Below are positions 1 through 10,300 of a DNA stretch of 64,000 bases, piece by piece. The stretch is taken from the NCBI GenBank assembly GCA_015680685.1, contig MNCI01028846.1:212797-276796 (forward strand), written 5' to 3'. The notes under the pieces are model-generated. The model searched no databases and had not been told where the DNA came from. It saw nothing but the letters and a program-made list of their open reading frames with translations. The translations under genes and the position numbers were made by a program. The stretch is from Gnetum montanum. Taxonomy: Eukaryota > Streptophyta > Gnetopsida > Gnetales > Gnetaceae. The number at the start of each line of letters is the position of its first letter. Position 1 is the first letter of the stretch.

Positions 1-444
1 TTTAAATGCATTAAAAGCTTCAAACTTCTCCTGCAAAAAATAAATCCAACTTTTTAAAGTATAATCATCAATGAAGGTGATCAAGTACCTCTTACCTCCA
101 TTTGAAGATGGTTTTATTGGCCCACAAATGTTGGAGTGAACCAGCTTAAGGATATTCTTTTCTCTCCATGATTTTCCTTGAAAGAATTGAAAACTATGTT
201 ATTTACCAACAACACATTCTTCATAGACTCTAGAAGGAATTGTAATTTGAGGAAGACCAGTGATCATCTTTTTCTATTATAGAGTCTTTAATCCTCCAAA
301 ATTCAAGTGGTCATAACAAAAATGCCAAAGCCATGTTGGGCCTTTTACTTAAGCCTTCAGGCAAGATTGAGCACTTTCAATCCTCAATGGAATGAATCTA
401 TTGGAGCTCATTTGAACAATAGCAATAGCTCATCTTGAAGGATC
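1..444 (-). pseudogene. Copia-1 integrase, N-terminal zinc-binding region and start of catalytic core
   Basis: Retroviral-type integrases insert the cDNA. Translating the minus strand gives a zinc-finger-like stretch near 290-340 (WHFCYDHLNFGGL, where copia elements have a basic residue for the first C). Next comes the core start near 100-145 (LVHSNICGPI), then FIDDY near 65-85. Copia integrases have Asp in the HSDICGP-type motif; here codon AAC near 130-132 gives Asn, a G-to-A change that removes the first catalytic acid. The segment stops at the window edge, so the second Asp and the Glu cannot all be judged. Family assignment is firm from order and motifs; the enzyme would be inactive. Confidence 0.75.
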
Positions 445-1000
445 CTAAATTTCACAAGCACCCTTCTGAATGGTTATTACATAACCCTTCTCTTGCAATT
501 GACCAACACTTAACAAATTGCTTTTCAAATCAAGAATATAAAAAACATTGAAAATTGTTTCTAAAAAATTATTCTTGGTTCTAATGTTAATATCCCCCTT
601 TTCCATTACATTTACAGTAGAACAATCACTAAAACTTACTATAGAATGACAACTTTCATCTAAGTAAGAAAAAGAAGAATTACATCCACACATATGGTTG
701 CTGTAGCTAGTATCCACATACCATACATCTAACTGAGACTCTTGGTTGGCTTGAATTGCCATCAACAAAGTCTTAGACTCCTTCTCTTCTACAAAATTTG
801 ATTTCTCTCCTTTGTCATTAGGTAGTTTAGTGTTGCATTTGGAATGATGGTGTTTGTATTTATGACATCTAAAGCATTCCACCTTAGATTTGTCAACTTG
901 TCCTATGCCTTTGCCTTGAAATTTGTTACCATCCCCTTTGAAATGTCTATTGTCATCTTTGTTACCTCAATTTCCTCTACCTCTACCTCTACCTCTACCC
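445..1000 (-). pseudogene. Copia-1 gag nucleocapsid zinc knuckle and aspartic protease
   Basis: The open part (445-882) encodes a CX2CX4HX4C knuckle (CFRCHKYKHHHSKC), the RNA-binding motif of copia gag. About 40 residues later comes the protease start VWYVDTSYSNHMCG. Copia proteases usually have D-S-G-A in this position; here it is D-T-S-Y, so the catalytic Asp is kept but the flap-supporting Gly is changed. It continues into a GAG-pre-integrase stretch (LLSVGQLQEKGYVI). Upstream, at about 970-1010, a run of CTCTAC hexamers on the plus strand encodes an Arg-Gly repeat, as in many copia gag C-termini. A stop replaces one residue just after the RG box. Confidence 0.8.
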
Positions 1001-1009
1001 CTTCCTCTT

Positions 1010-1640
1010 GAGGAATAAGTAAAAGTAGAAGCCTTTAAAGCTTGCTCTTCAGAAGTTGAATTTTGATTCATCTTCTATTCATGGACTAACAAAGAACTTT
1101 GAAGCTCATCAAGGGAAAGTGCATCAACATCTTTGAATTCTTCAATTGAACAAATAACATAATCAAACTTGGGGGATAAGGAACACAATATCTTCTCAAC
1201 AATAATCACATCCTCCATCTTCTCACCATGAAATCGCATGTTATTGGCTATCTCCATTGTCCTTACATAATATCTGGTAACAGACTCCTCATCTTTCATC
1301 TGTAGAGTCTCAAAATCCCTTCTCAAGGCTTGAAGATGTGCTTGCTTTATTCTCAAAGACCCCTAATATTTCTTCTTCATAGAATTTCAAATATCCTTGG
1401 AAGTTTCTTTGCTAAGAATAGTCTCTAGGATAGAACGATCAATTGCTTAAAATAAATAATTCTTTGCATTCAAATCTTTCACCCTCAGTCCCTCTAGCTC
1501 CTTTCTTTGTTCATTTGTGAGTGCAACCTCAATTGTAGGTGCTACTACATCATCTTCAACAACTTGCTAGTACTCCTTAGACTTCAAGAAATTTTCCATC
1601 AACATGCTTCAATGGTCATAGTGACCATCAAAACGTGGGA
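1010..1640 (-). pseudogene. Copia-1 gag capsid region (UBN2/retrotran_gag type)
   Basis: The piece at 1075-1356 is open and reads as a typical copia gag helix region (LRRDFETLQMKDEESVTRYY, then a late SLSPKFDYVICSIEE). The rest is readable in the same frame to about 1640 (PRFDGHYDH, LMENFLKSKEY), with stops after DH, after EY, in DI_NSM and in KY_GS. Three of these stand where copia gags have Trp, consistent with TGG to TAG or TGA. Gag would form the particle. The start is not preserved as a clear ATG, and the leader to the primer site is about 110 bp. Confidence 0.75.
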
Positions 1641-1751
1641 TGGCAAGCTGTACAACTGTGCTTTTCTCTCAAGCCTCTTAAACTAAGTGCACTACTTTGC
1701 TTTTCTCTCTAGCCTCTTGAACTAGGCTTTCTCTCTAGCCTTCTGAACCAA

Positions 1752-1763
1752 GCTCTAATATCA
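1752..1763 (-). other. Copia-1 primer binding site
   Basis: The minus strand reads TGATATTAGAGC followed by TTGGTT. The copia consensus complementary to initiator tRNA-Met is TGGTATCAGAGC, so two transitions separate them. It lies one base inside the LTR end, as expected. Confidence 0.75.
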
Positions 1764-1764
1764 T

Positions 1765-2051
1765 TGTCAGCCTCTGAGGCAGTACAATGCTAGCCTCAAA
1801 TAAAAAAAATAGAACAAAATAGGGACAAATAAAGGCAACTAAATTTCACACTTTTATTCAATCTATAATGGCCTTTAAATAGGCAAATACATCAATGAAA
1901 AATAGCAACTAAGTCCTAATATGAAACAACTTCTATAACAATTGACCCTATAACTTATGTAACAGTCAACCCTTCAACTTCTATAATAGCTGACCGTTCA
2001 ACTTCTATAATGGCCAACCCTTCAACCCACTGAGGAGCCCCAAAACCAACA
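1765..2051 (-). repeat. Copia-1 5' LTR (287 bp)
   Basis: On the minus strand it begins TGTTGGTTTTGGGGCTCC and ends CTGACA, directly before the primer site. A TATA-like CTATTTAAAGG lies at 1872-1882 (minus). The U3 part holds four 24-bp tandem units. The right boundary is set by the TG end and by resumption of gypsy gag coding at 2052. The other LTR and the target duplication lie outside the window. Confidence 0.8.
1929..2024. repeat. 24-bp tandem repeat, four units, in Copia-1 U3
   Basis: Units are 1929-1952, 1953-1976, 1977-2000 and 2001-2024, each exactly 24 bp, with consensus near ACTTCTATAATAGCTGACCC followed by TTCA. They lie upstream of the TATA-like box on the minus strand, where enhancer repeats often lie in LTRs. 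Confidence 0.85.
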
Positions 2052-2054
2052 TGA

Positions 2055-3558
2055 TGTAGATGACTTCGAGGCACAATCTGAACCTGAGGATTCATACCAC
2101 ACCCTTAGTCCCCATACCTACATGAACCCATCACTCCATCCTCGCATGGGACAGACGACCACTCACCAAGTATCAATGAGCACACAAGCACCAGTACCCC
2201 AACAGAGATTACCCACCCCCATCTCCACCCAGTACATACCACANNNNAGGCAAGGAACCATACCCCTTGTTCAACAACCCACTCACTTCAACGTGCCACA
2301 CCCCACAACCACAACTTTGAACATTGCTCCATAGCAACAAATGACAACCCAACAACCTCCCTAACCAACTAATTTGCCTACCGCTCAAGAGTGGGTAGAA
2401 GCAAAACAGATGATGTAAGTGTTAGCGGATGAGATAAAGCAACTCAAAGCTGACAACATTGAACAAGTTAAAGTACTGGATTTCTACCGCGACGATCCAA
2501 TTAGCTCTTCAATGCCACTGTTAGCTTTACCCAAGGGAATCACACTACCCCAGTTAACCAAGTATAATGGGAAGGGAGATCCAAATGCTCACTTAGTCAC
2601 GTTTCAATCAGAAACTCTATTGCTTCAAGCTTGGCCCCACACAATCTTGCGAGTGTTTGCTATGTCCTTAACGAGCGTAGCCTTAGACTGGTACAGAGCC
2701 TTGCCATGTAACTCCATATCCTCTCCTGAGGATCTCTTACACCAATTCGTTACTAGGTTTAAGTACAACCTGAAGCCTGAAGCAACCCTAGACACTCTGA
2801 TACATGTGAAGCAAGCACCACTTGAGCCTGTGCAAAAGTTCATCCAACGATGGAGTGCAGCCCTTAACGAACTTCATGAGCCCATCCCTGAAAAGTATTT
2901 GCTTATGATTCTGAAGGGAGCCATGAATGACTTCATTAAGTCAAAACTGTACTACCTAAGCACTCAGACATTAAGCCAAGCATTCACACAGATCAAGAAC
3001 ATTGAACAATTTGCGCAAACCAACAATGATCCCGCCTATGTGGCTTACAAGAACCAACATGTTGCCAAAAAAAAGGCAACAATGGAAATTGTGGCCGCAA
3101 GCACAAAAACAACTAACACCAGTACCAACTCGCTTGCAACAACAGGGGCCACCTTAAGGTCCAATTTTCAACACAAGGATCGCTCTATGTACACACCTCT
3201 ACCTGCACGACCTTCTGAACTACTAGAGCAACTCCTTAAAGCCAGGAAAATCCAATACAAACACGTAGTGGAGAATGCTTGCCGTCGACATGACAGGTAC
3301 TGCGAGCTACAAAGGAACCCCACCTTAGCAGCACCAAATGAGCCCCCAGTTCCACGACATTTCAAGTTAGACCAATTCTGTCACTACCACCAAATGTCCG
3401 GTCACAATACCGACACCTATCGTGTGTTAAAGGATGATTTACAAGCAATGATAGAACGAGGCCAACTGAACGTCAACACCCTGAATCAACCCAGCACAAA
3501 CGATGCCCCCTATGTCATAAACTCCATTGCCATAGATAGTAAGCCTAAACCTGTGTGA
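2055..3558 (+). pseudogene. Gypsy-1 gag
   Basis: Gag builds the virus-like particle. The frame is open from the Copia-1 junction. It has a Pro/Gln/Thr-rich N-terminal part (to about 2415) and a coiled segment (MLADEIKQLKADNIEQ). The retrotransposon gag core covers about 2520-3030 (LTKYNGKGDPNAHLVTFQS, DWYRALP, FKYNLKPEATLDTLIHVKQ), followed by a C-terminal knuckle near 3379-3420. That knuckle is CX2HX4HX4Y: plant Tat-type gags usually have Cys where Tyr stands. Stops lie at 2332, 2362, 2416 and 3556, all in the same frame and with no frameshift. Four N bases lie at 2244-2247. The true start is upstream of 2055 and lost. Confidence 0.8.
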
Positions 3559-4245
3559 CAACCTTTTGTGATCCATGTGCCTCCCAGCAAGGCAATGATA
3601 CCCTCTGCCTCCACGAGCAAGAGACCTCCCATCATCACCAAGGTGCCACCTAGAGCACCGACGACACCTTTCATGGTCAAAGTACCACCACCTCAGATGT
3701 CCACTAAGACGTTAAACTGGCACAATTCACCAACGACAACCGCAAAGAAACCTTTCATCATCAAAGTGCCACAATAGGCTAGTCAAACAACAACAACACC
3801 TCCTAAACTCCCATTTGTCATAAAAGTGCCACCACGTAATGGCCCCTTACTTACCCTGAGCCCAACCGTAGGAAACGTCTCAACCTCTCCTCCCTTAAGA
3901 GTCAACCTTGTCAACAACACGGATAAGCCTACCAAATGGCAGCAGAAGAGGACAAACAAACAACGAACAATACCCATAGCTGAAACAAAGGACACACCTA
4001 ATATACAACAACTGAACACTGGGGGCCCTGCCCCTAATCCCAAACAACCCAGGCCCAAGCCCTCAACCCATACAGAGGCAACCAACACAACGGCAGATAA
4101 CACAGACTTTGTAGCTACACTGGCCTAGGTGAAACAAACGATCAAATAAATGAACACAACGATGAGCTTGTACGATTTGGTCATGAAATCATCGGCTCAT
4201 CGTGAAGCCTTAGCATAAACGTTAGCATCTATTCCTGTTANAAGA
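3559..4245 (+). pseudogene. Gypsy-1 gag-protease linker, Pro/Lys/Thr-rich
   Basis: The same reading frame continues from gag with repeated peptides of the type (F/P)(I/M)(V/I)(K)VP. PFVIKVPP, PFMVKVPP and PFIIKVP recur at about 30-residue steps from 3568 to 3840, so the DNA is a degenerate tandem repeat as well. Stops fall at 3775, 4126, 4147 and 4216; one N lies at 4241. I recognise no enzyme domain. It looks like a spacer between gag and protease, possibly a processing region. Confidence 0.6.
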
Positions 4246-4896
4246 GTGCACATTGATCATGATGCGGCAACAAACGTAGTTCTATACTCCGTCATCGACA
4301 AATTAGGCATGGCAGATGAGATCATGCCAAAAAAAACCATGTGTTTAAAATCTTTCAATGGATCATGTGTCATAATTAAGGGCACAATCAACTTGGCCTT
4401 TGTGGAAGGAGAACAATTCCCCACCAGCACGGAATTCACTGTCATAGAAGAGATGCCCAGTTTCAACATGATTCTTGGTAGACCTTGGCTAGCACAACAA
4501 CGAGCCATCTCCTCACCGATACATCAAGAAATCTGCCTTCCATATGAAGGTGGACAAGTCATACCTGGCGACAACACTCCTTTTCAAACTGACCACAACA
4601 TAGACATGTCCCAGGTCTTGAAAGAGGAGCCTCTTGAAGCAACACCCATAACAACCAATACAACACCTAGAGCTAAAATGCCCGAACGAGGGGTAAAAAC
4701 TGAAAGCCTCCCAGAGCAAACTAGCATGCCTCTTAGACCATGTCCAACTAAGAAGCAACCACATAATCAAGACTCCCCTGCGACCAAAGACATGTCTAAC
4801 TGCCACCCACTCCTCACCTTTGTTCGTTGTGCATACGTCACCTTAGTTTGCATTGTACTAGCTTACACGCTTGCATGTGGCCCAAAAAGGCCTTAA
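4246..4896 (+). pseudogene. Gypsy-1 aspartic protease
   Basis: Retropepsin-type protease would process the gag polyprotein. The region reads VHIDHDAATNVVLY near the start, where plant gypsy proteases have ID(N/D)GAA.NV; the Asp is kept and Gly is replaced by Asp. About 70 residues later comes MILGRPWLA, the conserved ILGRPWL block of the second half. The domain is followed by about 120 residues without a recognisable motif, ending in a hydrophobic stretch (FVRCAYVTLVCIVLAYTLAC) before the stop at 4894. RT does not follow. Family assignment is firm; activity is doubtful. Confidence 0.75.
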
Positions 4897-6494
4897 ACTA
4901 CCACCTTTTCACAGTATTTTCTATTCACTTGTGCATTTCAATTCATGTTTTCTGCAGTGGCTATTTAACATTGTTTTCTCTAGTTGCTTTTATTTACAGG
5001 ATCATACAGACGCACATGCATGCATCCACCCTGACAGTCCTGGCATCATGACTTAAAACTGATACCACAGAATGTCCTGGTGTCATGAAGGTAAACTGAC
5101 ACCACAGAGCTTTGTCCGACATGACACTAAACTATCACACTCATTCACCAAATTCTGCTAAGACTATAAACTAGCTTGCCTCTTCATAGTCTTTCATGAC
5201 TATAAACTAGCATCGTACCGTCCGCTATGACGATAAACTGGCAACGTCCAATGGGTTATGACGTAAAACTAACCCACTATAGTCCGCTAAGACTATAAAC
5301 TGGTCATATCATTTCTAGCACATTCATCTGCTGCTATAATTCATGACATTTCTTCATCAATGCCTGCTACATCATTCATCATACCAGCTCTGACAACACT
5401 ATTTCTGCTCATTTTGTTTGCCTTAAGTTTCACATGGTGCCTCCCTTTGCATCAGTCACATTCATGTCTGAAGTGTTCGCTAACTCATTCACTTGTGGTT
5501 TTCTTGTCTTCTTCGAGTTGTGTTTGCAAGATGACACCCAGTGGTGCTCGTACATCGATACACTTCATCACGGTGACAAGATGCCACATTGTTTCTGACG
5601 CACGCAACTAGGTTAATCAATCTGGTCAAAAGTACATTCCCAGTTCCCAATACATTCTCCATTTCTCCAACACTCTTACTCCCTTTCCTACTCAGTTACA
5701 GTTCCCAGATACACCCAGTACACCCCAAAACTTGGAGCACACTATTACACGCTATGGCACTCTCAAGCAACTGCAACACACAATATGGCACATGAGCATG
5801 AGTGCAAAATTGAAAGAAAGCTCTTTCCAAAAAACAAAGAGACAAAACAAAAAGAAATTAAAAAAAAAAACAAAAAAAAGGGCAAAGAAAAAGAAACGAG
5901 CAAAGAGCAAAGAGCAAAATGAACCACAAAACTCTTGGCACTTCCCATACAAACCACAGACGGGAAGGCAATTGTCTTGGAAAGAAGTACTCGTGTCTCA
6001 TACTATCATGTTACACCTTCATGTGTGGATTTGGCTATTGGACAATGGGTTCCCTTAAAACTTGACACAAGGGTCCTATTTCTCCAAAAAAAAAATGCAC
6101 CACTTCATTGCATGCCTATGGCTGTAACAACCAATTCTCTTAAACATGATACAAGAGTCTCATTCCTCCAAAGGACGATTTTAGCCTTGCACAAGAACGA
6201 CATGAGTTGTTTGCACAAGATGAAGATTCCTCTCCCACACTAGCACAATCCCTTAATCAGTTCCCAATCCCCATAATTTCCATCTCCCAATCCAACTACA
6301 AGCTTCATTTCCCAATCCCAGGTACTTTTGAACACAGTGCGATGACATCTGGCCAAGTGCCAAAGGACAATGTTTCTACCAAGTTTGCTTGTGGTGTTTT
6401 GTACTTCTTTGTCGATGCCTCTCAGGTCAATTCCTCCAGACATCAACAAAGAGGGGCCAATGAAACACCACAAAAAAAAAATTTGGCTAACACT
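4897..6494 (+). other. Non-coding interior of Gypsy-1
   Basis: No coding sequence is recognised. At about 5046-5310 a short motif recurs at least seven times (consensus GACTATAAACTGGC, with GTCCGCTA before it in several copies). 5825-5925 is an A-rich run, from which an apparent Lys-rich ORF arises. The rest is anonymous up to the LTR. Confidence 0.6.
5046..5310 (+). repeat. Degenerate short repeat cluster (ctataaactgg)
   Basis: Copies include AAGACTATAAACTAGC, ATGACTATAAACTAGC, ATGACGATAAACTGGC and AAGACTATAAACTGGT, spaced about 35-65 bp apart. They lie just downstream of the protease ORF in non-coding DNA. Confidence 0.65.
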
Positions 6495-6689
6495 TGTTGA
6501 TAGAAATTAAGCTAAGTCATGTTGGTCCTCAGCATGACCAAGCTTGAAAGCCTCAAAAATAGCATCAAACAAAGTCAAAGAAAATAAGTAAAAGTTCCCT
6601 GGGACCCACAAAATACTACGATGACATCTGGCATCAAACTTGGCAAATCTTGAGTGCAAAATACTTGGTTTTCACTAAGTATGCATCCT

Positions 6690-7210
6690 GTACGCTGGCC
6701 TACACATGCCCAGCGTAAGGCCCAGCGTATAGCAACTTTTAGGGCTCAAAAATTCATCAAAACATGCTAAATTGGAGTGTCTAGACCCCCTAGGACCTTC
6801 CCCAAGGTCCCCAACAGGTCTCAGGCACTTGAAAATCGAATTTTGGGCTCCAAATGATGGTCTTTCATTCCTGTATGCCCAGTGTATACGCCCAGGGCGC
6901 AGCCAGCGTAGAGAGACTTTCGGGCCCCAGAAATGAGTCAGAACATGCCAGAACTGAGCGTTTGGACCTCCCAGGACCTTTCCCAAGGTCCCCAGCAGGT
7001 CTCAGGCACTTGAAAATCAAATTTTGGGCTCCAAATGATGGTCTTTCATTCCTCTACGCCCAGCATATACGCCAGGGTTCAGCCAGTGTAGAGAGACTTT
7101 TGGGCTCCAGAAACTCCTCTAAACAGGCTAGAATTGAAGGTCTAGACCACCTAGGATCTTCCCCAAGGTCCCCAGTAGCTCTTGGGCATCCAAAAATCAA
7201 TTTTTAACCT
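6690..7210 (+). repeat. 181-bp tandem repeat, about 2.9 copies
   Basis: The block starting TTTTGGGCTCCAAATGATGG occurs at 6841 and 7022, 181 bp apart. The preceding blocks CCAAGGTCCCCA and CAGGCACTTGAAAATC repeat in step, and a third, more diverged copy ends near 7205. Each unit carries a GCCCAGCGTA or CAGCCAGCGTAGAGAGAC core. Confidence 0.85.
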
Positions 7211-7386
7211 TAAAATAAAGCATTTTCATGTGTATACATTGGGTACATTTTTGGCTTACGCTGGCATGCTATACGCTTACGCTGGCATCCTATACGCTGG
7301 CGTGCTATACGTTGTCTATTTGTAACATCTCTTGCACCCGTTCAACGCGCCACGTGTCTCCCAACCTGAGTCCGCCATCAAAGCCC

Positions 7387-7396
7387 TATATAAAAA
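7387..7396 (+). promoter_or_regulatory. TATA box of Gypsy-1 LTR
   Basis: TATATAAAAA followed by CCCC lies about 180 bp downstream of the U3 tandem array and about 590 bp before the LTR end, the expected place for an LTR promoter. Confidence 0.6.
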
Positions 7397-7984
7397 CCCC
7401 GATTTTCCACTTCAACCGGGAGGGCGGTTCACAAAAATCCCAGAGCATACCCAGGAGCAATTACGCTACGCACCAGAGCTAAAACCCTCTTACGCTGGAA
7501 AAACTTGTACGTTGTGCATAGTCTCTACGCCGCACCTATAGCGTGAACTAGCCCAGCCGCCCACCCATCCACCGGGGCTTTTCGTTCACCTTGTGTTTCA
7601 CCACAACTGCGTTAGACCGGTGCACTCTATTCTCATCCTGTAATACAATTGTTACATTTGCTGCATAAAATTGTTTATAGTTTACATCAATTTTGTATAC
7701 GTGTTCTGTTTACGCCCATTTACGCTTACGCTTTGTTCACGTTTGTTTTACACTGTTTATGCTCTGTTTACGCTTCCTACGTTGTTTACACATAACCCGG
7801 CGTACAGCACTTCGGTGTACGTTCGGGGAAATCCTTATCTGATCCGCGTGCGGACCACCCAAGGTGCTCTGCCTTCGTGCATTCCAGCTTGCCCTTAGGC
7901 GAAGGCAGGGTCTTTTGTGCTTGCCCTATGATCCCACGGTCTCTGTTTCCTTCCAGCCGGAGACCGACGATTTCAGGCGGTACA

Positions 7985-10300
7985 TTACCAAGAAAAGGAT
8001 AATAGTAATTAAAAAAACTTTAAATCTAAACTAGGTAATTAGTAGTAGTTACAAGCAATGCTTCAACCATATATTGTCTTACTTGTTTGGTGATTTCTAC
8101 AACACTCACCAAAAATATGAATAATAATTGTTTAAAAAATGTTTTACAATTAAACTAGGTAACTAGTAGTGATGGCTTAATCATTAACCATTCAAGCTTG
8201 AGATGAGATGTTATGGGCTGGATTCTCATAGGTGGAGTAGAGTTAACACAAAGTAAGCTATACAAAGTTATAGGTTCAATTTTGATGGGTAATAGTACAA
8301 TATAAAGTTTTAAAATTGAAAACTCAAATTGAGATTTTTTTATTTATGTCTATTGGGACCTATTGGATTTGTTGAACTAGTTTCAAAATTCCTTTTACTG
8401 ATTTTTTTAAATTTATAACTCAATGCTATCTAGTGTAATTGAACTTGTGACCTAAGATTACCAAGGCAAGATCCTTATCACTAAGTTAACTTCTCATTGC
8501 TAAAGTTTCTAACTTGACTATATGTCTTAGAGGTAAATATTATTTTAAAAAAATATTTCAAGTTCCAGTATCTCCCCACAATATATGCAAATGTAATCTT
8601 GACTATGCTTGATTTTATGATTCTACTTTGAATTTTGTTCTAACCCTTGTTTTTCTTTTATGTTTTTGATGCATCTCTAGTAGCATGTTCTATCACCATG
8701 ACTTGTGATGAAGGTGTTGATAAAGATCATAAGACATGGTCGTTAAACATGAATATACCATGGGTCATGGTTCTACATGAACTTGAAACCCAAGCCAAGG
8801 TGCTCAATTTTGCGAGCATGGTGCTCATCATGAATCATGATGAGGTCATTATCTTGACCACGACTAGATGATGGGTCAGGGTATAGTGGTTCTTCCTAGT
8901 AGTGAGTGCCATGATTTGTGGTGGCATTATGGCTTTGACCACAAGATGATCACGACTCGTGATTTAGCTATCGTCATTGACCATAAGTCATAGTCATCTA
9001 GTGGTCAACTCATGATCTCTACTTTTTGATCATTTTATGTTGTTTTTGCATCCTCCAAATCATTAAAATTTGAAACTTCAACTCATGAATTCTCTAGTGC
9101 TTCACCTCTTGTAAATAGATTTCACTATACCAATTGGTAGGCATTGTAAGAAGTTTAGATTGGCATTTAGTACTTGATCCATGTCACCTATGATTGTACC
9201 CTGGGTTGTCTAGTCCATGTAACAATGGGTAGGCATTGTAGAATGTAGGGTTGGCTACCATAGTTGACCCACATTACCTATGATTGTGCACTAAATGTAA
9301 CAATGAGTAAGCATTATGTGGGAAAAATGATTTATCCTTAATGCTTGCATAGATTGATTGTGATTGTTCACAAGGCTACTGTTTTCTTTCATGATTAAAA
9401 ATGATAAGGGTAGGTAGACCATAAGGGTCAATTCTCATATTGACCTTATTCAAGATCAAGTGAGGCTTGGTCAACCAATCCTTTAAAAGGGTTACTGACA
9501 ACATCTAAGATAAGTGAGACCTTTGTGAACTAATTAGTCCTTGAGGAAAATCAATTTCTAGAGTAACAATAGATACCTTATTTCTTGAAATTTTGTTGAC
9601 ATCATGAATTTTGGTATTGGATGTGGACTCTAATTTTGTGGATCTAGAGATGATCTGTTTGTACAACATGTGATCCCATCCTATAGCTCATTGTAGGTGC
9701 ATCAAGGTGGTTGGCTCTAATAGAAGATTTTTGACTCTTTCTACATGTTTGTATGAAGACTTAGGTGGTAGGAGCGAAGAGCTTGGTGGTTATTGGAGCA
9801 TGGTCTATGGATTTCTTCTTTTTCTTATTTTTAATTATAAATTCTTCTAAGATTTATATATTGATAGACATGATGCATTGGGATTGATGTATTGATGGAT
9901 GTTATTGTCAATTTCTTTGAGATCATGGATTCTGTTACGACCTATGAGATTTGGTTTATGATTATGAAGTTTATGAATACACTCTAATGCAGATTATCTT
10001 TTCATACCATGTCCTTTTGGATTTTCAATTTAAGTTTTAATGCTTATGATTAATTCCTTCTTAAGTTTATAAGCATTCTGACGTCACATGTCTCAGTTTC
10101 AAGTTATGTGTAATCTAATCATGAAAATTATTAAGTTATTTTTTTAAGGTATAACATGTAGTGACATTAAATTGCATAATCCTAGGCCCACCACCATGAG
10201 ACTAGCTATTGCCATATTGAAAATAAAATTGCTCCACAAGGAGAATTTGGAAAACATATATTAGCATTAGGAGAAATAATTAATTAATCATTAATATTCA
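7985..10300. other. Anonymous AT-rich stretch with weak repeats
   Basis: No coding sequence is recognised; the 74-codon ORF at 8647 has no known features. 8690-9010 is full of CATGA/TCATG words. 9135-9320 carries an imperfect repeat of about 92 bp (GGTAGGCATTGTA at 9136 and 9228, degenerate third copy near 9305). It may contain the rest of the 3' end of element G, but I cannot align it. Confidence 0.4.
8240..8505. mobile_element. Possible pair of tRNA-derived SINE-like units in opposite orientation
   Basis: On the plus strand near 8243-8285, AGTTAACACAAAGTAAG is followed by GGTTCAATTTTGATGGG. On the minus strand near 8505-8435, AGTTAACTTAGTGATAAGG is followed by GGTCACAAGTTCAATTAC. Both resemble a pol III A box and a B box (GGTTCRANNCC) at roughly tRNA spacing. 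No A-tail or target duplication is clear, so this is a weak call. Confidence 0.3.

Larger units (their letters stand above)
1..2051 (-). mobile_element. Ty1/copia element Copia-1, 5' part
   Basis: On the minus strand the order is LTR (1765-2051), primer site (1752-1763), gag, CCHC zinc knuckle, protease and integrase, the canonical Ty1/copia order. The window edge cuts the element inside the integrase core, so RT, RNase H and the second LTR lie outside. The reading frame to the right of 2051 belongs to a gypsy gag on the other strand, so Copia-1 is nested in that element. Many in-frame stops show that it is dead. Confidence 0.85.
2052..7984 (+). mobile_element. Gypsy-1: Ty3/gypsy-like element with gag and protease only
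   Basis: Plus-strand gag and protease (2055-4896) are followed by about 1.6 kb with no coding sequence and then a 3' LTR (about 6495-7984). No RT, RNase H or integrase is readable between the protease and the LTR, so it resembles a TR-GAG or LARD-type non-autonomous element. The 5' LTR and gag start are missing because Copia-1 sits there. The single frame without frameshifts over 2.8 kb suggests a younger copy than its neighbours. Confidence 0.7.
6495..7984 (+). repeat. Gypsy-1 3' LTR (about 1.5 kb; left edge uncertain)
   Basis: Proposed from TGTTGATAG at 6495 to GGCGGTACA at 7984. Inside is the order U3 tandem array (6690-7210), TATA box (7387-7396) and a more GC-rich R/U5. No clear polypurine tract is seen at 6495; an alternative purine run AAAGAGGGG lies near 6450, so the left edge could be some 40 bp away. 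The motif TACGC/GCGTA is dense from 6690 to 7790. Confidence 0.5.

Noticed and set aside
4513-4806. Antisense ORFs over Gypsy-1 gag-protease (also 2625-2843, 3168-3365, 3783-4103)
   Set aside because: Shadows of the plus-strand gag and protease frame.
5732-6058. Lys-rich 108-residue ORF and its antisense Phe-rich ORFs
   Set aside because: Product of an A-rich run in Gypsy-1 non-coding DNA.
8647-8871. 74-residue ORF
   Set aside because: No motif or conserved context; length is expected by chance in this window.
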